From Chromatium weissei (GTDB lineage: Bacteria > Pseudomonadota > Gammaproteobacteria > Chromatiales > Chromatiaceae): 64,000 nt of DNA. Each line of letters opens with the position of its first letter. Within the stretch, counting starts at the first letter, position 1. The stretch lies in NCBI RefSeq assembly GCF_016583765.1, contig NZ_NRRR01000003.1, positions 1 through 64,000 of the forward strand, given 5' to 3'. This document shows, piece after piece, positions 54,839-61,216 of the stretch. A program made the translations under genes and the position numbers. The notes beneath the pieces are model-generated. The model was not told where the DNA came from. It did no database searches and worked only from the letters and a program-made list of their open reading frames with translations.

Positions 54839-56122
54839 ATGACCATTCAACGCTTTAATACGCTCGCTGCTTGGCTGGATTGGCAAACCACGTTGCATTC
54901 ACAAACGATTGAATTGGGATTGGCGCGAGTTGCTGCGGTGTGGGCGCGTTTGTGCCCAGCGCCGTTGCCGTTTCCGGTCATCACCGTTGGCGGAACCAAT
55001 GGCAAGGGCTCGTGTGTGGCGATGATTGAAGCCATCGCGCAAGCTGCTGATTATCGAACAGTTTGCTACACGTCGCCGCATCTGCTGCGTTACAACGAGC
55101 GCATTCGTTGCAACGGCGAACCCGTCAGTGACGACGCGCTGTGTGCTGCATTTGCGCAAATTGATCAGGCGCGAGGCGATATTTCTCTGACTTATTTCGA
55201 GTTCGGCACCTTGGCTGCGCTGGTGCTCGCGCTCGCCGAACAGCCTGATTTATTGGTGTTAGAAGTCGGTCTCGGCGGTCGACTGGATGCCGTCAACGTG
55301 ATTGATGCCGATGTGGCGGTCGTCACCTCCATTGGACGCGATCACACGGCATGGCTGGGCGAAACACTGGATGAAATTGCCGTTGAAAAGGCGGGCATTT
55401 TTCGTACCGGACGACCGGCGATCATCGGTCAACGCGACGCGCCAGCAGTGTTGCGCGAAACGGCGCTGCAATCTGGCGCGATTGTTCAACAACTTGGCTA
55501 TGAATTCGATGATGCGCCCGGCGATAACGGCTGGTGCTGGCGCGGTATTTCTGGTGAACGCCTGTCATTACCGCTGCCGACTTTGCGCGGTGGTTTTCAA
55601 CGGAATAACGCGGCGGCGGCATTGGTTGCCTTGAGTAATCTGCACCAGCGGCTGCCAATTTCGTGCACCGCCATGCGACTGGGTTTGCAGCGCGCCCAGT
55701 TGCCGGGGCGCTTTCAGGTCATTTCCGAAGCACCAAAGTGGATTCTCGACGTGGCGCATAACGGCGCGGCGGCGGTGGCGCTGGCTACCAATTTGCGGGA
55801 TTTTGCGTGTCGCGGGCGGGTCTTGGCAGTTTTGGCAGTGCTGTCCGACAAGGAACCGGAGGCGATTGTTGAACCGTTATTACCCTTTGTCGATCAATGG
55901 TTTTTGACGCAAAGCGAAGATGCGCGAGCCTTGCCAGCGACTGAATTGGCGATTCGTTTGGCGGGACTATTGCCAGAACCAGCGGTCGGTTGTTTTGCGA
56001 CAGTGGATGCCGCGCTGGTTGCCGCACAGGCCGCCAGCGGAGTGGCAGATTGCGTGTTGGTGCTCGGTTCATTCACGACGGTTAGCCGAGCTTTGATGTG
56101 GCACGCGGCAATTAACGAATAA
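54839..56122 (+). CDS. folC: Dihydrofolate synthase / folylpolyglutamate synthase
   Basis: Adds glutamate to dihydropteroate and to folates. The 427 residues show the P-loop ITVGGTNGKGSCVAMIEAI, TSPHLLRYNERIR, YFEFGTLAALVLAL, LEVGLGGRLDAVNVID, and HNGAAAVALATNL in the C-terminal Mur-ligase domain (DVAHNGAAA). Length is normal. The usual accD-folC-dedD neighbours are missing; instead it follows a DNA methylase by 3 bases. It overlaps the convergent DUF1566 gene by 11 bases. Confidence 0.95.
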   Translation: MTIQRFNTLAAWLDWQTTLHSQTIELGLARVAAVWARLCPAPLPFPVITVGGTNGKGSCVAMIEAIAQAADYRTVCYTSPHLLRYNERIRCNGEPVSDDALCAAFAQIDQARGDISLTYFEFGTLAALVLALAEQPDLLVLEVGLGGRLDAVNVIDADVAVVTSIGRDHTAWLGETLDEIAVEKAGIFRTGRPAIIGQRDAPAVLRETALQSGAIVQQLGYEFDDAPGDNGWCWRGISGERLSLPLPTLRGGFQRNNAAAALVALSNLHQRLPISCTAMRLGLQRAQLPGRFQVISEAPKWILDVAHNGAAAVALATNLRDFACRGRVLAVLAVLSDKEPEAIVEPLLPFVDQWFLTQSEDARALPATELAIRLAGLLPEPAVGCFATVDAALVAAQAASGVADCVLVLGSFTTVSRALMWHAAINE

Positions 56123-56690
56123 GGCAAAACTGCGGACTGGCGGGCGAGCAGGCAGCGCGATCCCGCACCAATCGCACATAACCGACATCCGACTTCGTGC
56201 CAAAGGTCGTGGCGCTGTGACCGAAATGCAGCATCCACGCGCTGTTTTCGTAATACGGCGCGGGAGTGGAAGTCCAAAAACGCTCCGCTGGTGTGTTCGG
56301 AAAAGTCACGGCATCCAATTCCACGCCGTAGCAACGCGATTGCAGCAGCGAAGCCAATTCAGTTTGGTCTGGCAGTCGCCAATCGGCATAACCCGCAAAA
56401 ACCACCAGCCGTCCGCGCTGCATCGCGTTGTTCCATCTCAATAATTTGGGTTTACCCAGTTCGCAGCCCACACCAGTCAAACCTTCAACGCAGCGTTTCC
56501 ACATCAATCCGGTGTAGGTATCGCGCACCGTGCCGTTGACATCGGTGAGAAAACGGCTGTCAGGACGCGTGGTCGGCAACGCATCGTGGCAGGTTTGCGC
56601 GGTCACGGTCGCCACACCGAACATCAGCATCACAGCAACCAGTAACGTTGCTGCTCGCACTGGTTGACTATTTTTTCCGTGCAGGATCAT
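56112..56690 (-). CDS. Secreted DUF1566-domain protein
   Basis: About 192 residues. A signal peptide (about 1-32, ending TVTA/Q) is followed by a single DUF1566 (Lcl C-terminal) domain: DTYTGLMWKRCVEG, WRLPDQTELASLLQ, TFPNTPAERFWTSTP and a terminal VGYVRLVRD. Several cysteines suggest disulfides. Such domains occur in periplasmic or surface proteins; function unknown. The first 23 bases overlap the end of the upstream DUF6489 gene, so the two are co-translated. Confidence 0.82.
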   Translation of the reverse strand: MILHGKNSQPVRAATLLVAVMLMFGVATVTAQTCHDALPTTRPDSRFLTDVNGTVRDTYTGLMWKRCVEGLTGVGCELGKPKLLRWNNAMQRGRLVVFAGYADWRLPDQTELASLLQSRCYGVELDAVTFPNTPAERFWTSTPAPYYENSAWMLHFGHSATTFGTKSDVGYVRLVRDRAACSPASPQFCLIR

Positions 56691-56946
56691 CGACTTCTCG
56701 TTTTGTTGCGCCGGTTCCCGACATGCCCGCAACGCCGGTCAGCATGTTTTGAAACATGTCCCATGAAGCCAGACTGCCGCTCACATACGGCTGAAACAGC
56801 TTGATCGGATCGTAGCCTTCAACGCCGCCAGTCATGCGCTCTCGAATATCATCCATGAGCTGGCGCTGAAACGCCTCCACATCCGGCAGGCCGAAAACCT
56901 TGCGAACTTCTTCGGGAGTAATGTCAAAATCAACAGTCACTTTCAT
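56668..56946 (-). CDS. DUF6489 family small protein
   Basis: A 92-residue protein beginning MKVTVDFDITPEEVRKVFGL, followed by PDVEAFQRQLMDDIRERM and a C-terminal helix-rich part (YVSGSLASWDMFQNMLTGVA). The TPEE..FGLPDV opening is the DUF6489 signature as I recall it. No membrane segment or signal peptide. Function unknown; I have seen the family mainly in Alphaproteobacteria and some Gammaproteobacteria. Its 3' end overlaps the DUF1566 gene. Confidence 0.72.
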   Translation of the reverse strand: MKVTVDFDITPEEVRKVFGLPDVEAFQRQLMDDIRERMTGGVEGYDPIKLFQPYVSGSLASWDMFQNMLTGVAGMSGTGATKREVDDPARKK

Positions 56947-57140
56947 TTGTTTTTTCCGTCATTGGCGAGGTTGAATATCAGATAAAGCACTTTAGTATTT
57001 TGTACATCACAATAATGCCTTATTCTCAATCGAAAGCAGTAGAACAACGTTGCAATTCTATCTTAATCGATTAGGACAGCACCAAATTTTAAGCTGAATC
57101 GGCAACTTATTTTTTAATCCTCATTTTAGGAGTAACGCCA

Positions 57141-57542
57141 ATGAAAAAACGCTTAACAGTATTATTGCTAACCGCAGTTGGATTAATTGCCACCCTGCCC
57201 GCGCAGGCGGATCGCATTCGTGATCGCATTGAACATCAACGAATGATGATGGAGCGCGGTCTCGAAACTGGTGCATTAACGCGCCATGAAGTACAGGAAT
57301 TACGCCGCGAACAGCGTAAATTACGACAAATGGCAGAAAGTTTGCGTGATTCTGGCGCATCACGTATGGAACAGCGACAAGTATTGGATACCAGATTGGA
57401 TCGCATTGATCGACGTATTAAAAAAGCCATGCGCGATGATGATCGGCAGCGTGATGACCGTTGGCCTTCTGATATGAATGAGCGCAATTCTGATCGGTTT
57501 GATAATCGTGATGACATCACGCGGCAGCCTTGGGAGCGTTGA
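57141..57542 (+). CDS. Small secreted Arg-rich helical protein
   Basis: A 133-residue protein with a clear signal peptide (cleavage after PAQA, about residue 23) and a mature part that is highly charged and helical: MERGLETGALTRHEVQELR, QRKLRQMAESLRDSG, LDTRLDRIDRRIKKAM, then an Asp/Arg-rich tail. The ERGLxxGxLTxxE...LDxxxRRI pattern resembles a family of small periplasmic proteins of unknown function common in proteobacteria. AGGAG lies 8 bases before the ATG. Confidence 0.8.
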   Translation: MKKRLTVLLLTAVGLIATLPAQADRIRDRIEHQRMMMERGLETGALTRHEVQELRREQRKLRQMAESLRDSGASRMEQRQVLDTRLDRIDRRIKKAMRDDDRQRDDRWPSDMNERNSDRFDNRDDITRQPWER

Positions 57543-57556
57543 ATTAAATACTGCAT

Positions 57557-57579
57557 GAGCACCGCGTTGGGCGGTGCTC
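57557..57579. terminator. Stem-loop between convergent genes
   Basis: GAGCACCGC (57557-57565) and GCGGTGCTC (57571-57579) form a perfect 9-base stem with a GTTGG loop. It sits between the stops of the secreted-protein gene (57542) and hslU (57589) and could act in both directions, but no U-tract follows on either strand. Confidence 0.55.
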
Positions 57580-57588
57580 TCATTGGCG

Positions 57589-58920
57589 TTAAAGAATATA
57601 ACGCGACAAATCTTCATTCGCAGCGAGTCCCGCTAAATTCTGATCGACATAGGCCGCATTAATTGTCACCGTGACACGATTTAATTCCGATGCGTTATAA
57701 GACACATCTTCTAATAATCGCTCCATCACCGTATGCAAACGCCGAGCGCCAATGTTTTCAGTCCGTTCATTCACTTGCCATGCAATTTCTGCCAAGCGCC
57801 GAATACCCTCATCAGTGAATTCAAGTGTCACGCCTTCCGTTTTTAGTAGCGCCTGATATTGATCGGTTAATGACGCATCCGGCTCGGTCAAAATACGGAC
57901 AAAATCTTCAGTGGTCAGGGCTTTTAATTCGACGCGAATCGGTAAACGTCCCTGCAATTCGGGAATTAAATCCGATGGTTTGGATAAATGAAATGCACCC
58001 GAAGCAATAAATAAAATGTGATCGGTACGCACCGCACCATGTTTAGTGGAAACCGTGCTGCCTTCGACAATCGGCAGCAAATCGCGTTGTACGCCTTCGC
58101 GTGACACATCCGCGCCGGCCATGCCCTCGCCGCGTTTTGTCACCTTATCCAATTCATCCAGAAACACGATGCCATTTTGTTCAACGTTTTCAATCGCTCG
58201 CAATTTCAATTCATCATCATTCACCCGTTTAGCCGCTTCTTCATCTTTGAGCAACTGCCGAGCGTCACACACGCGCAACTTGCGACGTTTGGTGCGTCCC
58301 TGACCGAGATTTTGAAATAAGCCTTGAAGTTGATTGGACATTTCCTCCATGCCGGGCGGAGCCATAATTTCAACACCAACGGGCGCGGCAGCAATTTGAA
58401 TCTCAATTTCACGTTCATCCAGCAGTCCGGCGCGCAATTTGTCGCGCAATTTGTCACGCGTGGTCGAACTGACCGAGGCGCGGCTGTCCTCCTCAAAACC
58501 GGAAAGCGGCGGCAACAGCGCATCGAGAATGCGTTCTTCGGCCGCCGCTTCGGCTTGATCGGCGAGTTTGCTCATTTCCTGTTCACGCGCCATCTTGACT
58601 CCGATGTCGGCGAGATCACGAATGATCGACTCGACATCACGCCCGACATAACCGACTTCAGTGAATTTCGTCGCTTCCACCTTAATGAAAGGCGCATTTG
58701 CCAACCGCGCCAGCCGCCGCGCAATCTCAGTTTTACCGACACCGGTGGGACCGATCATCAGGATATTTTTCGGCGTGATTTCTGAACGCATCGGCTCGGC
58801 AATTTGTGAACGCCGCCACCGATTGCGCAATGCAATAGCAACAGCGCGTTTCGCATCATCTTGACCGACAATGTGTTTATTCAGTTCTGCGACAATGCGC
58901 TGAGGAGTAATTTCTGACAT
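57589..58920 (-). CDS. hslU: ATP-dependent protease ATPase subunit HslU
   Basis: HslU is the AAA+ unfoldase that feeds HslV. ATG 58920 with GGATGA upstream gives 443 residues, the E. coli length; the frame is open to 58932. Present are the I-site start [20 protein letters not shown], Walker [16 protein letters not shown], the intermediate I domain (about 110-240), Walker [32 protein letters not shown] (sensor region) and the C-terminal RNLAGL-type tail ending SRYIL. It follows hslV by 43 bases. Confidence 0.97.
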   Translation of the reverse strand: MSEITPQRIVAELNKHIVGQDDAKRAVAIALRNRWRRSQIAEPMRSEITPKNILMIGPTGVGKTEIARRLARLANAPFIKVEATKFTEVGYVGRDVESIIRDLADIGVKMAREQEMSKLADQAEAAAEERILDALLPPLSGFEEDSRASVSSTTRDKLRDKLRAGLLDEREIEIQIAAAPVGVEIMAPPGMEEMSNQLQGLFQNLGQGRTKRRKLRVCDARQLLKDEEAAKRVNDDELKLRAIENVEQNGIVFLDELDKVTKRGEGMAGADVSREGVQRDLLPIVEGSTVSTKHGAVRTDHILFIASGAFHLSKPSDLIPELQGRLPIRVELKALTTEDFVRILTEPDASLTDQYQALLKTEGVTLEFTDEGIRRLAEIAWQVNERTENIGARRLHTVMERLLEDVSYNASELNRVTVTINAAYVDQNLAGLAANEDLSRYIL

Positions 58921-58963
58921 GAGATCATCCATTTAATAAAGCAACGCGTATTTGCATTGCGAT

Positions 58964-59509
58964 TTAATTGACTGCATCCAATTCTTCAATCACCAAATTG
59001 TGATTGGTATAAATGCAAATATCGGCAGCGAGATGTAGACTTTTTTCGACAATCTCGCGGGCACTTAAATCAGTATTTTCCAATAATGCGCGTGCCGCTG
59101 CTTGCGCAAAAGAACCGCCAGAACCAATTGCCATTAAATTGTGTTCCGGTTCGATAACATCACCCGTACCGGAAATCATTAACGATGTCGTTGCATCCGC
59201 AATACACAATAACGCTTCCAATCGCCGTAACATACGATCAGTGCGCCAATCTTTTGCCAATTCCACTGCTGCTCGCGTGAGATGTCCCTGATGTTTTTCT
59301 AATTTACTTTCAAATCGTTCAAATAGCGTGAAAGCATCAGCAGTGGCTCCGGCAAAACCAGCCAATACCTGTCCTTTATACAATCGGCGCACTTTGCGGG
59401 CATTGCCTTTCATCACGGTTGATCCGAGTGAAACCTGACCATCACCACCGATGACGACTAGACCGCCGCGTCGCACCGAAAGAATTGTTGTACCTCGAAA
59501 ATTATTCAT
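58964..59509 (-). CDS. hslV: ATP-dependent protease peptidase subunit HslV
   Basis: HslV is the proteasome-like peptidase of the HslUV complex. ATG 59509 (GGA 6 bases upstream) gives 181 residues beginning [16 protein letters not shown]. The active N-terminal Thr (TTILSVRR) is preceded by a six-residue propeptide that must be removed, unlike E. coli where Thr2 follows Met directly; similar short extensions occur in other bacteria. [14 protein letters not shown] and [17 protein letters not shown] are typical. Confidence 0.96.
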   Translation of the reverse strand: MNNFRGTTILSVRRGGLVVIGGDGQVSLGSTVMKGNARKVRRLYKGQVLAGFAGATADAFTLFERFESKLEKHQGHLTRAAVELAKDWRTDRMLRRLEALLCIADATTSLMISGTGDVIEPEHNLMAIGSGGSFAQAAARALLENTDLSAREIVEKSLHLAADICIYTNHNLVIEELDAVN

Positions 59510-59584
59510 GTTGTATCCGTATGATTGTTCCAACGTGACTGATTTTTTAATTGCTGAATTGTATCGAATCAATAGAAGTCATTG

Positions 59585-59613
59585 ACTATCGTTTCGTTCG
59601 ACAGGTGTTGCAA
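59585..59613 (-). promoter_or_regulatory. Candidate sigma-70 promoter for hslVU
   Basis: On the minus strand TTGCAA (59613-59608) is followed after exactly 17 bases by GATAGT (59590-59585). Transcription would start near 59578, giving a leader of about 70 bases to the hslV ATG. No clear sigma-32 heat-shock promoter (CTTGAAA...CCCCAT) was found. Confidence 0.4.
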
Positions 59614-59681
59614 CGCGTGTTTTTGTGTTTGAAATTGACATCAATTTTACATTGAAAAACGTACAGTTACACGCGTTTTTT
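59612..59681. repeat. Inverted repeat in the hslV-efflux intergenic region
   Basis: AACGCGTGT (59612-59620) and ACACGCGTT (59669-59677) are perfect 9-base inverted copies, the second followed by Ts to 59681. The spacer holds GTTTTT/AAAAAC that can extend or compete with the pairing. This lies in the 523-base gene-free region 59510-60032, in which I see no gene. Confidence 0.5.
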
Positions 59682-59809
59682 AAGCACCTAATTTTGTTGA
59701 AACTTGATTTATGCTGTTGCGGTTGCTTCGTCTTTTAGCAGTGAGATTGTTGAAAAAAGTGGTCAGTGGTTGGTTTTCAGTCAAAAGAAAACCCGGTTGT
59801 GATGAATGC

Positions 59810-59838
59810 TTGACAATCAAACCAATAGGCTTTATTTC
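59810..59838 (+). promoter_or_regulatory. Candidate sigma-70 promoter for the RND efflux genes
   Basis: TTGACA (59810-59815), 17-base spacer, TATTTC (59833-59838). The -35 box is perfect and the -10 box matches 3 of 6. It lies about 195 bases upstream of the adaptor start. No divergent regulator gene of the TetR or MarR type is present in the region. Confidence 0.4.
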
Positions 59839-60032
59839 CAATTGAGGAATGTGCTTTCAACGCGTACAATTCAATCGCTTAATATGAGTTGATTCGTTGT
59901 TGTACACACTTTTTTACGCACGTCAATGTTATTCACAAAATCAGCACGTCACTCGTCAGCGAGTCATTTCTTATCTACGATCCATTTCAATGAACGTCCG
60001 CATTTATCCGTTTGCTATCCGTTGAGAAAGCC

Positions 60033-61205
60033 ATGAAAAAATTGATTTTATTGCGTATTTTGAGTGCAAGCATCGCTGCTGCACTGCTGTTGGGCTGCGA
60101 TTTATTGCCCGGCGCGGGCGGCAAGTCGGCTGCCGCGCCGCCGCCCATGCCCACGCCGGAAGTATCGGTCATCACCGCAAAAAGTCAGCCCGCGCCGGTG
60201 ACGCGTGAATTGGTGGGGCGGCTGGCGGCGACGCGCATTGCGCAGGTGCGGGCGCGAGTGGCGGGAATTGTGTTGGAGCAGGTGTTCACCGAAGGCACGG
60301 ATGTCACTGCGGGCGCGATCTTGTTCAAAATTGATCCGGCGCAGTTGCAAGCCAAGCTGCGAGCAGAGGAGGCGGCGTTGGCGAAGGCGGAGGCGGATGC
60401 GGTGAATGCCGCGTTGACGGCGCGGCGTTATACCGAATTGCGGGAAAAAAAGACGATTTCTCAACAGGATGTCGATACTGCGCAGGCACTGGAACGCACC
60501 ACTGCTGCGGCGGTGATGCAGGCGCGCGCCAATTTGGAAAGTGCCCGACTGGATTTGAGTTACGCCACCGTTCGCGCTCCGATTGCGGGTCGGGCGGGAC
60601 GGGCGCTGGTGACGGAAGGCGCGTTGGTCGGGCAGGGTGAAGCGACGTTGATGACGACGGTCGAACAGATTGATCCGATTTACGTCAATTTCAGTCAATC
60701 GGTGCGGGAACTGGCGGAATTGCAGCACGGCGGTAAAACGGCGGTAAAACCCAAGGTCGAAGTGTTGCTGCCGGATGGCGCGACTTACGCCGAGGCGGGA
60801 ACACTCGATTTTTCTGATCTCGCCGTCGATCCGGGCACGGGCGCAGTCTCGCTGCGCACCACGCTGGCAAATGCGCGTCACACGCTCTTGCCGGGCATGT
60901 TTGTCACGCTGCGCCTGACGACTGGTCAATTGCCGAGTGCATTTGTGTTGCCACAGGCTGCGGTGCTCCGCGATGCCAAGGGCGCGACGGTGCTGGTGTT
61001 GGGCGCGGACGGTCTCGTTGCCCAGCGGCGCGTCGAAACGCACGGCATGACGCGCAGCGAGTGGATCGTGACGGGTGAACTTGCCGCCGGCGAGCAGGTG
61101 ATTGTCTCAGGTTTACAAAAGGTTAAACCGGGTGCGGCGGCCAAACTCGCCGCACCAAAACCTGCCGGTGGCGCTGCGCCAGCACCCGCCGCCGCTGGCA
61201 AATAG
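60033..61205 (+). CDS. RND efflux periplasmic adaptor lipoprotein
   Basis: The membrane-fusion protein of a tripartite efflux pump (AcrA/MexA family). ATG 60033 has GAGAAAG upstream; 390 residues. Lipobox LLGC (Cys22), then the barrel-sandwich/lipoyl half RVAGIVLEQVFTEGTDV, an alpha-hairpin (about 100-155), second lipoyl half ATVRAPIAGRAGRALVTEGA, the beta-barrel (QIDPIYVNFSQSV) and membrane-proximal domains. The C terminus is an Ala/Pro-rich tail. Very G+C-rich. The pump gene follows after 11 bases. Confidence 0.93.
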   Translation: MKKLILLRILSASIAAALLLGCDLLPGAGGKSAAAPPPMPTPEVSVITAKSQPAPVTRELVGRLAATRIAQVRARVAGIVLEQVFTEGTDVTAGAILFKIDPAQLQAKLRAEEAALAKAEADAVNAALTARRYTELREKKTISQQDVDTAQALERTTAAAVMQARANLESARLDLSYATVRAPIAGRAGRALVTEGALVGQGEATLMTTVEQIDPIYVNFSQSVRELAELQHGGKTAVKPKVEVLLPDGATYAEAGTLDFSDLAVDPGTGAVSLRTTLANARHTLLPGMFVTLRLTTGQLPSAFVLPQAAVLRDAKGATVLVLGADGLVAQRRVETHGMTRSEWIVTGELAAGEQVIVSGLQKVKPGAAAKLAAPKPAGGAAPAPAAAGK

Positions 61206-61216
61206 GAGCCGCAGCC

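Noticed and set aside
60102-61043. 313-codon open frame on the minus strand opposite the RND adaptor
   Set aside because: It is a shadow of a G+C-rich gene. The plus-strand frame has a lipobox and complete adaptor domains, while the antisense protein is Arg/His/Gln-rich with no family features and no ribosome binding site.
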